Part shown: positions 34,823-43,614 of the stretch, in pieces
Layout of the letters: each line of letters begins with the position of its first letter
Numbering within the stretch: position 1 is the stretch's first letter
DNA from: an uncultured Bacteroidales bacterium
GTDB lineage: Bacteria > Bacteroidota > Bacteroidia > Bacteroidales > F082
Direction of reading: 5' to 3'
Assembly (NCBI GenBank): GCA_947166105.1
Contig: CAMVCZ010000007.1
Coordinates: 44,640-108,639 of the forward strand
Length of the DNA stretch: 64,000 bases
Notes under the pieces: model-generated
What the model was told of the DNA's origin: nothing
Databases searched by the model: none
What the model saw: the letters and a program-made list of their open reading frames with translations, nothing else
Made by a program: the position numbers and the translations under genes

Positions 34823-34830
34823 TATTTTTG
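34823..34830 (+). promoter_or_regulatory. -7 element of the beta-helix gene
   Basis: TATTTTTG, 29 bases before the ATG at 34859. Confidence 0.6.
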
Positions 34831-34858
34831 CACCGCAAAACATTAAATCTATTACTCC

Positions 34859-36439
34859 ATGAAAACAAAACTTTTACTTTTCCTCGTGCTCTGCGCTTTA
34901 GCTGCCAAAGCACAAACAATTGAAGTATCTGGCTTGCAGTCAGGCACTTGGGATGCCGAAACGATTCTTGTTACCGGCGATGTCAACATTCAGGATTCGC
35001 TGACCATTGCAGCAGGAACCACGGTGGTTTTCCAAGGCTTTTACCAAATCAAGGCCGAAAGAGGCGCTTCGCTGAAAGCTATTGGAACGGAGAACGACTC
35101 CATCACTTTCACCGTGACCGACACGACTGGTTTCCATATCTTCAACGCGGGTCGCGGCGGCTGGAACGGCATCCGCCTGAGCAAGGCAGGCCGCTCCGAG
35201 TTCGACTACTGCCGCTTCCAATACGGCAAAGCCGCCCTCGACCATGACCAAGACGGCGGCGCATTGCGCATTTTCAATTGCGACGAGGTGGAAATCGGCA
35301 ACAGCACCCTGTTTTGCAACTTCTCACGCGAACACGGCGGTGCCTTGAGTGCCGAAAACTCGAAGGTGGTGATGCACGATTGTGATGTCCTCAACAACTT
35401 GACTTACACCAAATTGGATACGGTTTATGGCATGTACGGCGGTGGCCTTCGTTTCCTGAAATGCGATGTTGACATTAGCGGCACGGATTTCCGCTACAAT
35501 GTTGGTGAAAGTGCCATCGGCGGTGCCTTGAGCCTCGACAGTTGCGCCACCAAAATCGACCGCTGCAAGTTCGAGCACAACTATGGCATCAATGGAGGCG
35601 GCCTTTACGTCATGCGCAGCAACCACCTCGGAAGAGACATCATCACCAACTCGCTCTTTGCCAACAACACATCGGAGCACTTCGGCGGTGGCTTGGCTGT
35701 TTGCGAAGCGTCGCCTTGGATCAGCAACCTCACCGTGGTCAACAACCATTCCATTGGCGTCAACTGCGGGGGCATCTTTTTCTATCAATACAGCGAACCT
35801 ATCTTGTGGAATTGCATCGTTTATGGCAACACCAACGAAATACCGTTGGAAGAGCCTGTGCAGATTTGGTCATGGACATACGATGAATCCGGGCCACAGT
35901 TCTATGGTTGCCTGATACAGTACGGATTGGAAAACATCTCCAACAACGAGGTCGTCACTGTTTATGAAGGTTGCCTTGATGAAGACCCGCTTTTCGTCGA
36001 CCCCGGAAACGAGGATTTCCATCTGACTGCCAACAGTCCTTGCATCAACGCAGGCTATACTATGGCACCCGACATGGGTTGTGACCTTGATGGCAATTGG
36101 CGCGTTTGCGGTGAACGTATCGACATTGGGGCTTACGAATATTCAGGTGTCGGAATTCAGGAAAACGCTCAAAACGAGAATCTTATCCACATTCTTGGCA
36201 ACCCGATTACTGCCTCAAGCTATGTTGAATTTGAGGCAGAAAAGGGCGGCCATATAGTGGCTGAGGTTTATTCCATGAATGGACAATTGTTTGTTTCCAA
36301 GAACTTAGGACAAGCCCAAACCGGACTCAACCGCTTTGCCATAGGCGAGTTGTTCCAAAATACGGCAAAAGGCTCTTATGTATTCATTATCAGGACACAA
36401 GAAAGAGTTTTTGCGACTAAGGTCATCAAACAGGGATAG
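34859..36439 (+). CDS. Secreted right-handed beta-helix protein with T9SS domain
   Basis: A 526-residue protein. The signal peptide ends at AAKAQ. Residues about 100-400 form parallel beta-helix coils (GGALRIFNCDEVEIGNS, GGGLRFLKCDVDISG, GGALSLDSCATKIDRC, GGGLYVMRSN). A choice-of-anchor-like closing motif (SPCINAG, DLDGNWR, IDIGAYEY) precedes a T9SS sorting domain at about 440-526 (YSMNGQLFVSK, GSYVFIIRT). Such proteins often bind or cleave polysaccharides; no catalytic residues are evident. It converges on the receptor gene with 5 bp between. Confidence 0.85.
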   Translation: MKTKLLLFLVLCALAAKAQTIEVSGLQSGTWDAETILVTGDVNIQDSLTIAAGTTVVFQGFYQIKAERGASLKAIGTENDSITFTVTDTTGFHIFNAGRGGWNGIRLSKAGRSEFDYCRFQYGKAALDHDQDGGALRIFNCDEVEIGNSTLFCNFSREHGGALSAENSKVVMHDCDVLNNLTYTKLDTVYGMYGGGLRFLKCDVDISGTDFRYNVGESAIGGALSLDSCATKIDRCKFEHNYGINGGGLYVMRSNHLGRDIITNSLFANNTSEHFGGGLAVCEASPWISNLTVVNNHSIGVNCGGIFFYQYSEPILWNCIVYGNTNEIPLEEPVQIWSWTYDESGPQFYGCLIQYGLENISNNEVVTVYEGCLDEDPLFVDPGNEDFHLTANSPCINAGYTMAPDMGCDLDGNWRVCGERIDIGAYEYSGVGIQENAQNENLIHILGNPITASSYVEFEAEKGGHIVAEVYSMNGQLFVSKNLGQAQTGLNRFAIGELFQNTAKGSYVFIIRTQERVFATKVIKQG

Positions 36440-36444
36440 TCGTC

Positions 36445-39081
36445 TTATTCCAAACTATCTCCCGCTTCGCCGTCGCCTTCTTTGGCTTTCTTTTCGAGTT
36501 CCATCTTGCCGAAACGGAGGGTGAAGCCTGCCGATATGTAGCGGCTGTTCAGCATTTTGCGGGTGCTGTCGCTGAGGTAGTACGGATTGGTGTTGGTGGA
36601 GCCTGAGCCAATCGTCGCGCCCCAGTTGAAGATGTCCTGCACATTGACGAACACCGACAGGCGGCGATTGAAGAAGTCGCTGCGGAGACCCATGTTGAGA
36701 AAATAACGCGCCTTTCGCTCGCTCATGAGGCTGATGGTCGGCGAGTTGTAGTTGGCCGAAGCCGTAACTTGCAGACGGTCAAAGAGCTTTGCCCAAGCAT
36801 TGACGCGCACACTCCACGACCACTTTTCCCTTTCGTCGATTTGAGGCACACCGTTGCGCTCATATTCCATGCGGTAGCCGTAATTGTAAAGGTTGGCATA
36901 GAGCCGCACATTGAAGAAGCCCGAAGGACGGTAGGTCATGTTGAGCGAAGTGCCGTAACGCCACGATGAACCCATGTTGTAAGGCACTGAGTAACTGACG
37001 ATTCTATCGAGGTATTTATCATATTCCGCATCCGTCAACCTACTGACATCATTGGTGCTCCAGCGACCATAGGCCTCAATGCCGATGTTGCCGAAACGCT
37101 CGAAAAACTTCTGCCAGCCAGCCTCCATGTTGTGAGTGAAACTGTCCTTCAAACCGTTGGGATTGCCCGTCGAGTAACTGTTCTCGCCGTAGGTGCGGAA
37201 CCGTGTGACTTGGTTCCTGCCCGGCCCCGACATGCGCATCGAGTAGTTGAGTTTCAGGTTGTGCATGTCTTCGGTGCGATAGGTCAAGTGGATGGAAGGA
37301 CGGAAATTCAGATGATAGAAAACGCTGTCGTCGGCAAAGGGCATGTCGCTGATGAAGTCGTACATGTTGCGCTCGCCTTCCACACCCAAACCTGTGCTCA
37401 AGGTGAAACCACCCCAGCGGTGCGTCCAGTTGACATCGGCGTTGAGCGAACTCTTCGCCCCTATCATGCGGTAGGTGCGCAGCGAATCCACCAATAGGCC
37501 AATTGTATCGTAGAAACGATCGTAAGTGAAATCCATTTGCGTATGGTCGGCGCGAAGTCCGTAACTGAGTTCGCCGTCTTTGCTGTAAGGCCTGTTGTAG
37601 CGCGCATCGAGGCTTCCGTTGAAATTATAGGTGCGCGAAAGCATGTAACGGTGCTCATCAAGGTCGGTGTACACTTCGTAAAAGCGGTTATACCACTCCT
37701 CGCCGCTATTGTTGGTGAGCCTTGTGTTCAGTCCGATACGCAGGTTATGTCCTTCATTGTCAAATTTTTTCGTGTAATCCGCTCCCAAATTGCCAAAAAT
37801 CGACCTCGTGTCACTGTTGTCTTTGGTTTGGTCGGCAAAAAGCATCGTATCGACAGGCATGGAGTCAAGGTAATAGTAAGTCTGCCGCTCAGTGCGCATC
37901 ATGTTGTTCAGATTGGCATTGTAATAACCGCCCGCATCAACCGAAATGTCGCTGGTGGAGTCAATCTCGTAGTCAATGTTCATGAACAGGTTGCCGCTGT
38001 AGGAACGGTTGTTGTCTTGTTGCGACACCGTATCCGCCCAAGTGACCTCATATTCGCCTTCGGTGGCGGCATCGCGACGCTGTTGCGACCAACTGTCGGT
38101 TTTGTTCTCACGATTGCTGTAACGCCCTGAAGCAAAAAGATTTATGCTCACCCTGTCTTTCTTCCACATGTAACTCACCCAAGGCGAGACAAAAGGCTGG
38201 TTGGAGCCGTTCACGCCAAAGCTGACAAACTGGTTGCTCTTTATGTGTGCCGAAGTAACGATATTGATAACGGCCTCAGCCTCGGTAGCATACTTTGCCG
38301 AAGGGTTGGTGATGGTCTCAATACGGGCAATGGCATTGGCGGGCAAGGTTTGGAGATAGGTCTTCAAGTTTTCCTCGGTGAGTTTCGAGGGTTTGTCGTT
38401 CACCCAAATCTCCACGCTCGACACGCCGCGCAGGGTGATGTTGCCCTCAACGTCGACCTCCACGCCGGGCGCGTTCTGCAAGGCATCCTCGGTGGTTCCC
38501 GTCTGGATGGATGGGTCTTCGCTGACGTTGTAAATCAACTTCTCGCCTTCCATTGCATACAGCGGTCGCTCGGCGGCCACCGTCACTTCGCCCAAGGCCG
38601 TCACGCCCGGATTGATGCGCAACGTGCCCAAATTGGTGTTGTTGGTCACATGGAAAGGATGCAGATAATTCTCATAGCCGATGGCCGAAACGCGCAACAC
38701 GAAAGCCCCTTGCGGCACGCCGTTAATCTCGAAAACACCCTCCATGTTGCTGATGCCGCCTTTCACAAATTCGTTGTCGACGGAATCGAGCACGGCCAAA
38801 TTGACGTATGGCATAAACTCGCCAGTCTTGGCATCGCGCAACACGCCCACCACAGTAAAGGTGTCGCCTTCGCGGACTTTCTTCTTCGGCTTCACCGCTG
38901 GCATGTTGCTTTCGGTTTGTCCCCATTGGCGGTCGCCGCCGTATGGAGGACGGCCACCCGGATGACGACCTCCTCCCCCACCCGGAGGCCTGCCGCCCGG
39001 AGGTTGGGCGAGACACAATATCGTCGAAAAAACAAAAAGCAGAGCGAACAACGCCCTCAATGAACCATTTTTCTTCATCAT
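36445..39081 (-). CDS. TonB-dependent receptor-like outer-membrane protein
   Basis: An 878-residue protein: signal peptide (ending LCLAQ), a Gly/Pro/Arg-rich linker (about 26-50), a carboxypeptidase-regulatory-like Ig domain (about 70-150), a plug (DALQNAPGVEVDVEGNITLR, IETITNPSAKYATEAEAVIN) and a 22-strand OMP_b-brl_3 barrel. This is the non-SusC class, with no SusD partner beside it, so the cargo is unknown (metal, peptide or signalling). The start is taken at 39081 (or 39078) because the -7 element lies at 39099-39106, inside the longer open frame. Confidence 0.85.
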   Translation of the reverse strand: MMKKNGSLRALFALLFVFSTILCLAQPPGGRPPGGGGGRHPGGRPPYGGDRQWGQTESNMPAVKPKKKVREGDTFTVVGVLRDAKTGEFMPYVNLAVLDSVDNEFVKGGISNMEGVFEINGVPQGAFVLRVSAIGYENYLHPFHVTNNTNLGTLRINPGVTALGEVTVAAERPLYAMEGEKLIYNVSEDPSIQTGTTEDALQNAPGVEVDVEGNITLRGVSSVEIWVNDKPSKLTEENLKTYLQTLPANAIARIETITNPSAKYATEAEAVINIVTSAHIKSNQFVSFGVNGSNQPFVSPWVSYMWKKDRVSINLFASGRYSNRENKTDSWSQQRRDAATEGEYEVTWADTVSQQDNNRSYSGNLFMNIDYEIDSTSDISVDAGGYYNANLNNMMRTERQTYYYLDSMPVDTMLFADQTKDNSDTRSIFGNLGADYTKKFDNEGHNLRIGLNTRLTNNSGEEWYNRFYEVYTDLDEHRYMLSRTYNFNGSLDARYNRPYSKDGELSYGLRADHTQMDFTYDRFYDTIGLLVDSLRTYRMIGAKSSLNADVNWTHRWGGFTLSTGLGVEGERNMYDFISDMPFADDSVFYHLNFRPSIHLTYRTEDMHNLKLNYSMRMSGPGRNQVTRFRTYGENSYSTGNPNGLKDSFTHNMEAGWQKFFERFGNIGIEAYGRWSTNDVSRLTDAEYDKYLDRIVSYSVPYNMGSSWRYGTSLNMTYRPSGFFNVRLYANLYNYGYRMEYERNGVPQIDEREKWSWSVRVNAWAKLFDRLQVTASANYNSPTISLMSERKARYFLNMGLRSDFFNRRLSVFVNVQDIFNWGATIGSGSTNTNPYYLSDSTRKMLNSRYISAGFTLRFGKMELEKKAKEGDGEAGDSLE

Positions 39082-39098
39082 CGTCAAATTTTGCGCTG

Positions 39099-39106
39099 CA
39101 AAAGTA
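39099..39106 (-). promoter_or_regulatory. -7 element of the TonB-type receptor
   Basis: TACTTTTG on the minus strand, 18 bases before 39081. Confidence 0.5.
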
Positions 39107-39150
39107 AAAAAACTTGCAACAAAAAACACCGCCCATTTTATCCAAATCAT

Positions 39151-39158
39151 TATTTTTG
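39151..39158 (+). promoter_or_regulatory. -7 element of the PorT-like gene
   Basis: TATTTTTG, 18 bases before the ATG at 39176. Confidence 0.55.
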
Positions 39159-39175
39159 CGGTCAAATATCTCCGA

Positions 39176-39808
39176 ATGAAACATTGTTGTCATATCATTT
39201 TGACATTATTTCTGTTAGTAGGATTGCCCACGGCAAAGGCACAGCGCATCGGTGGCGGCCTGATGATTGGCCCTGCGTTTTCCACCATGAAGATTAGCGG
39301 GAACGATAGCACACAATTTCGCCCTGACCTCACTGGCGGGGTACGCATTGCCCTCATCCCCGAACATTCCATCTTCGGAGCCGAAATCGATGTCATCTAT
39401 TCGCGGCAAGGCACAAGCTCGAAAAAGTGGGTTAGCGAAAACAACAACACTATCCGCTACTTGGAAAAGTCGCATTATATTAATGTGCCGCTGCTGCTCA
39501 ACATCTATCTCCGCAAGTGGACTGAGGACGACGAAGACGAATCGATGATTCCACGACTGCGCATCGGGCCTCAAATCGGTTTCTGCGTTGGAGGCAACGA
39601 GGTAAAGGAAGTGAAAATCAACAAAAAACAGCAATTCATCACCCCTTGGAAACCGGGCACTTTCAACCGCATCGACTATGGCCTCACGGCGGCTTTGAGC
39701 TATTGGTTCATCGAGGTACGCTACACCTTCGGCATGGCCAACGTCTTCAAGGACGGCGAGAAGTCGACCAACCACGTGATTTCGGTCACTTGGTCGGATG
39801 TTTGGTGA
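39176..39808 (+). CDS. PorT-family outer-membrane beta-barrel protein
   Basis: A 210-residue protein with a signal peptide (ending TAKAQ) and an eight-strand barrel pattern (GGLMIGPAFSTMKISG, FGAEIDVIYSRQG, YINVPLLLNIYL, RLRIGPQIGF, WFIEVRYTFGM). It belongs to the OMP_b-brl_2/PorT-like group. PorT itself assists the T9SS, but the group is broad and this member cannot be assigned to that task. Divergent from the receptor gene with back-to-back promoters. Confidence 0.75.
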   Translation: MKHCCHIILTLFLLVGLPTAKAQRIGGGLMIGPAFSTMKISGNDSTQFRPDLTGGVRIALIPEHSIFGAEIDVIYSRQGTSSKKWVSENNNTIRYLEKSHYINVPLLLNIYLRKWTEDDEDESMIPRLRIGPQIGFCVGGNEVKEVKINKKQQFITPWKPGTFNRIDYGLTAALSYWFIEVRYTFGMANVFKDGEKSTNHVISVTWSDVW

Positions 39809-39827
39809 ATGTTTTGAACAAAATGTA

Positions 39828-39835
39828 TAAATTTG
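39828..39835 (+). promoter_or_regulatory. -7 element of the trkA-trkH operon
   Basis: TAAATTTG, 20 bases before the ATG at 39856. Confidence 0.55.
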
Positions 39836-39855
39836 CACTTTAAAACTGAAGCGAA

Positions 39856-41196
39856 ATGAACATAATAATAGCCGGAGACGGAGAAGTTGGGATGCACCTT
39901 GCGGAGGCCTTGGTGCGCAGCAACCACAACATCACCATCGTTGACCCGCACGAGGAACTGCTGAAAATGATGGAATCGCACAGCGACTTGATGACCATCA
40001 CGGGCGATTCCACCTCGACCGCCGTGCTGCAACGCGCCAACGTGAAAAAAGCCGACCTGATGATTGCCGTGCTGCACGACGAACACATCAACCTGCTGAC
40101 GGGCATCATTGCAAAGAAACTCGGGGCAAAGAAAGTCATTGCCCGTGTCAATACGATGGAAAACCTCAGTCCCGAGGTGTGGCGCATGTACCAAGACTTA
40201 GGCATCGACGGACTGCTCTCGCCAGAAGACATTGCTGCACAAGAGATTATCTCATTGCTGAAGAAGAATGCCTCTTCCGAAACTTATGATTTTGCGGGCG
40301 GCAACCTGCAACTTTTCATGGTGAAGTTGGAGCCGGAAGCCGAAATCCTCGGCAAGACCGTTGACGAGGTCATCGACCAATACGAGCATATCGAATTCCG
40401 CGTGGCCGCCATCCACCGCCGCCAGAATACCTTTGTGCCTCAAGGCGACGAGGTGTTTCAAGTGGCCGACATGGTGTATGTGGTCACCAAGCCGCACGCC
40501 ATCAAGGACATCATCAAACTGAGCGGAAAGAAGCAAATCAATGTCCACAATGTGATGATTGTGGGCGGTGGCCGTGTTGGCCGCATTACTGCCAAACGCC
40601 TTGAGAAAGACCTGAACATCAAGATTTTGGAAATCGACAAAGAACGTTGCATGGACCTTACCAACTACCTCTCTGAGGCCTTGGTGGTCAATGCCGACGC
40701 CCGCAATCTCGACCTGCTTGAGGACGAGGGTATTAAAGACATGGATGCCTTCATCGCCGTGAGCGACAACACCGAAACCAACATCCTGACCTGCTTGCAG
40801 GCCAAGTCGTTTGGCGTGAAAAAGACCATCGCCCTCGTCGAAAACATCGACTACATCGACATTTCGCAGAACATAGGCATCGACTCCATCATCAACAAGA
40901 AACTCATCGCAGCCAGTTACATGGTGAAATACACCCTCGGCGCAAAGGTTTCCTCGCTGAAAAGTTTGAGCGGCATTGATGCCGACATCGTTGAGTTTGA
41001 GGTGAGGGCTGGCTCGGCGGTCACGCGCAAGCCCATCGGACAACTGCCCATGCCCACCGACGCCATCATCTGCGGCATCACCCGCGACGGCGAAAGTTAC
41101 ATTGCCACCGACGATTTCCAAATCGAAACCGACGACCAAGTGGTTGTTTTGGCTTTGCCCAATGGCATTCCCGCTGTAGAACGCTTATTCCATTAG
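39856..41196 (+). CDS. trkA: Trk potassium uptake regulatory subunit TrkA
   Basis: A 446-residue protein with two RCK_N/RCK_C halves. The first Rossmann motif is GDGEVG (7-12), the second VGGGRVGRITA (about 233-243); each half ends in a TrkA_C domain (FVPQGDEVFQVADMVYVVTK; YIATDDFQIETDDQVVVLA). It binds NAD(H) or ATP on the cytoplasmic side of TrkH and gates potassium flow. TrkH is encoded 24 bp downstream. Confidence 0.95.
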   Translation: MNIIIAGDGEVGMHLAEALVRSNHNITIVDPHEELLKMMESHSDLMTITGDSTSTAVLQRANVKKADLMIAVLHDEHINLLTGIIAKKLGAKKVIARVNTMENLSPEVWRMYQDLGIDGLLSPEDIAAQEIISLLKKNASSETYDFAGGNLQLFMVKLEPEAEILGKTVDEVIDQYEHIEFRVAAIHRRQNTFVPQGDEVFQVADMVYVVTKPHAIKDIIKLSGKKQINVHNVMIVGGGRVGRITAKRLEKDLNIKILEIDKERCMDLTNYLSEALVVNADARNLDLLEDEGIKDMDAFIAVSDNTETNILTCLQAKSFGVKKTIALVENIDYIDISQNIGIDSIINKKLIAASYMVKYTLGAKVSSLKSLSGIDADIVEFEVRAGSAVTRKPIGQLPMPTDAIICGITRDGESYIATDDFQIETDDQVVVLALPNGIPAVERLFH

Positions 41197-41220
41197 GTTT
41201 TGATTGTTTTGTGAGAAAAA

Positions 41221-42687
41221 ATGATGGAGTTTAAGACCAAAATAAACCTCCCGTTGGTGTTCAGGATTGAAGGCTTTCTGGTGCTCATCGAAGGCCTTTT
41301 CATGCTGGCAACCCTTCCCGTGACCTATATTTATCGCGGGCTGTACGCTTTCAGTATGCCGTTTTCTGCACTCATCACCCTGCTCACCGGTCTCATCCTC
41401 ATCATCGCCACCCGACAACACCGAGGCGATACCATCAAATCGCACGACGGCGTTTTCATCGTCTGCATCTCGTGGCTTGTGCTGTCGCTGTTCGGGGCCA
41501 TGCCTTTCCTGCTCAGCAAAAGCGTGCCCAACTTCACAGACGGCTTCTTCGAGGCCATGTCGGGGTTCACCACCACAGGAGCCACCATCCTCACCCGCCT
41601 CGAAACCGTCCCGAAAGACATTCTCTTTTGGCGCAGCATGACGCAATGGATTGGCGGCTTGGCCATCATTGTGTTCTCGTTGGCCATCCTGCCCTATCTC
41701 GGCATGAGCGGAATGCAACTCTTCGTTTCCGAAATCAACGGCATCACCTACGACAAACTGCACCCGCGCATCATGCACACCGTAAGGCGCATTTGGTTCA
41801 TCTACTTGTTTTTCACGCTGTTGGAAACCCTTTTGCTTTATAGGGGCGACATGGACTTCTACGATGCCCTCTGCCATTCGATGAGTACCATCAGTTCAGG
41901 CGGCTTCTCCACAAGGACGGGCAACATCGGCCAGTTTTCCAACTATTCCCAAGTCGTGATTACCGTTTTCATGGTGCTGTCGGGCTGCAACTTCTCCCTG
42001 CTGCTGCTCTCTTTGAGTTGGCGTTCCTTCACCATCCTGAAAAACCAAGAATTCCGCACTTTCCTGCTTTATATCATATTCACTGGCATTGGCGTAGGGA
42101 TTGTGTTGCTTTTTGCCTGCCACAAGAGTTTCGGTTCGGCTTTCCGCGAGTCATTTTTCAGCGTCATCTCGGCTTTCACCACCACGGGATTCTTCATCGG
42201 CGACAACGACGCTTGGCCCACATTCCTCTATGTCGTTCTTTTCATGCTGATGTTCATTGGTGCCTGCTCAGGCTCCACATCGGGAGGCATCAAGATTTTC
42301 CGTCATCTGTTGTTCGTCAAAAACTCGATGCTTGAGCTGAGGCGTATCATCCACCCCAACGCGGTGTTGCCCGTAAAAGTTAACGGCAAAGCCATTTCAT
42401 CAAGCGGTGTCTACAAACATACCACCTTCATTTTCATTTATTTCCTCGTTTTCCTCATCGGAGCCATCATCCTGCTCGCTTTGGGCACCGACTTTGAAAC
42501 CTCGATTGGCGCATCCGTGGCCGCATTAAGCAATGTCGGCACGGGCATCGGGGAGGTCGGTCCTGGCGGTTCCTACTATATTTTCCCGACAGGTGCCAAA
42601 TGGATGCTTTTGCTGCTGATGCTCCTTGGCAGGGTTGAGGTTTTCTCGCTAATCACCTTGCTCTCACGGAGTTTTTGGAAGAATTGA
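41221..42687 (+). CDS. trkH: Trk potassium uptake membrane subunit TrkH
   Basis: A 488-residue membrane protein with four pore repeats; selectivity-loop segments include MSGFTTTGATIL, STISSGGFSTRTGN, SAFTTTGFFIGD and ALSNVGTGIGEVG. Length and pattern match TrkH/KtrB. With TrkA it forms the main potassium uptake system. ATGATGG offers a second start one codon later. A hairpin follows the stop. Confidence 0.95.
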   Translation: MMEFKTKINLPLVFRIEGFLVLIEGLFMLATLPVTYIYRGLYAFSMPFSALITLLTGLILIIATRQHRGDTIKSHDGVFIVCISWLVLSLFGAMPFLLSKSVPNFTDGFFEAMSGFTTTGATILTRLETVPKDILFWRSMTQWIGGLAIIVFSLAILPYLGMSGMQLFVSEINGITYDKLHPRIMHTVRRIWFIYLFFTLLETLLLYRGDMDFYDALCHSMSTISSGGFSTRTGNIGQFSNYSQVVITVFMVLSGCNFSLLLLSLSWRSFTILKNQEFRTFLLYIIFTGIGVGIVLLFACHKSFGSAFRESFFSVISAFTTTGFFIGDNDAWPTFLYVVLFMLMFIGACSGSTSGGIKIFRHLLFVKNSMLELRRIIHPNAVLPVKVNGKAISSSGVYKHTTFIFIYFLVFLIGAIILLALGTDFETSIGASVAALSNVGTGIGEVGPGGSYYIFPTGAKWMLLLLMLLGRVEVFSLITLLSRSFWKN

Positions 42688-42700
42688 TTGGGTGAAACAA

Positions 42701-42733
42701 AACATCCGCCCCGACATAGCGAAGCGGATGCTT
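42701..42733. terminator. Hairpin after trkH
   Basis: CATCCGC and GCGGATG pair (42708-42714, 42724-42730) within AAAACATCCGCC...GCGGATGCTTT; AT-rich on both sides, so it may serve both strands. Confidence 0.5.
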
Positions 42734-42773
42734 TGACATTAGTTTGTTCGTTCAATTGGCCTTATGCCATCAA

Positions 42774-43012
42774 TCATCTCACCACAATCTTCTGCACTTT
42801 CACATTCTCACCATTGATGAGGCGAATCATGTAAACGCCTGCCGTTGCATCAATGGCCTTGCTGACGCTGCCGTTGATGCTCTCGCTGCTGAGGATGCGT
42901 CCGTTGATGTCGATGACCTGCAAGGTGGCTGAGCCTTCGTTGGCGATGATCCAGTTGCCATTGCTGAAGAAGGCGAAACTGTCGCTGTCGCCGTCAGTGT
43001 CGTATCGAACTC
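42774..43012 (-). pseudogene. Beheaded T9SS C-terminal domain remnant
   Basis: The minus-strand frame ending at 42774 reads DGDSDSFAFFSNGNWIIA, then LQVIDINGRIL, GVYMIRLI and VQKIVVR. It aligns with the last 75 residues of the LRR protein at 9937..12480 (APFAFISNGSIIVS, LQIVDMAGHII, GVYVLRLI, TQRIVIE). A TGA lies in frame at about 43012 and there is no start codon or body of a gene, so this is the residue of a deleted T9SS cargo gene. Confidence 0.7.
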
Positions 43013-43026
43013 ACATTAATTATGAC

Positions 43027-43056
43027 AAAACCGCCCCGAATGTTCGGAGCGGTTTT
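43027..43056. terminator. Bidirectional terminator
   Basis: AAAACCGC and GCGGTTTT flank CCCGAATGTTCGGA, a nearly complete 30-bp hairpin 21 bp after the stop of the lipoprotein gene at 43078. Confidence 0.8.
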
Positions 43057-43077
43057 CTAAATACACCAAGAAAGAAA

Positions 43078-43563
43078 TCAAAAGTCTTTCTCTGTTGAAA
43101 ACCTCAGTCTGTCGGGATGCTCGGCAACGAGGTTGAGGAATGTTTCCTTTGAACTACTGGAAAAAGCTCCTGTCATATTCACGTTGATTGAACTGCCATT
43201 ACCGCCTCCAATTCCAAAACGCCTTCCATAGACCACTGTCTCAGGAAGTTCTGCTTCGTTGTAGGAGAAAGTTCCATCCATCTTGGCGTGGAAAGGCAGA
43301 GTTACTTCGATGGACTTTTCCCATGGCGGTGTGATATTAGACTCCGTAACCGCCTGGCCATTGGCATCAAGGTAGGTCACTTCAAGCTTAAAACAAGGTG
43401 ACAAAACCGAATTGTTAAGCGAGTTTCCCACTTTGTAAACCACTGTATAAGCGGTAGGTGTTGGTGTCGGAGTTGGGGTTGGTTGCGGGTTGTCTTTTTT
43501 GCAGCCCGTCAGCATCATGCCACCGACAAGCAGGGTGGTGAGCAAAAATGTTACTTTTTTCAT
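43078..43563 (-). CDS. Small lipoprotein with Thr-Pro linker
   Basis: A 161-residue protein with lipobox MLTGC (Cys21), then a (TP)n linker (PTPTPTPTPTA, about 28-38) and a beta-rich domain (YTVVYKVGNSLNNSVLSPC). I recognise no family. It lies 51 bp downstream of mmdB and may be read through from that operon, but nothing links it to decarboxylation. Confidence 0.65.
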   Translation of the reverse strand: MKKVTFLLTTLLVGGMMLTGCKKDNPQPTPTPTPTPTAYTVVYKVGNSLNNSVLSPCFKLEVTYLDANGQAVTESNITPPWEKSIEVTLPFHAKMDGTFSYNEAELPETVVYGRRFGIGGGNGSSINVNMTGAFSSSSKETFLNLVAEHPDRLRFSTEKDF

Positions 43564-43614
43564 TTTGACAAACTTTAGTTAATTAGTTAAAATATTGATT
43601 AATTTAGGGTTAGA

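Noticed and set aside
38245..39063. 272-codon plus-strand open frame
   Set aside because: Antisense to the TonB-type receptor; shadow frame.
40252..41139. 295-codon minus-strand open frame
   Set aside because: Antisense to trkA; shadow frame.
42758..43020. Intact small T9SS protein gene
   Set aside because: No start codon before the domain and an in-frame TGA directly upstream.
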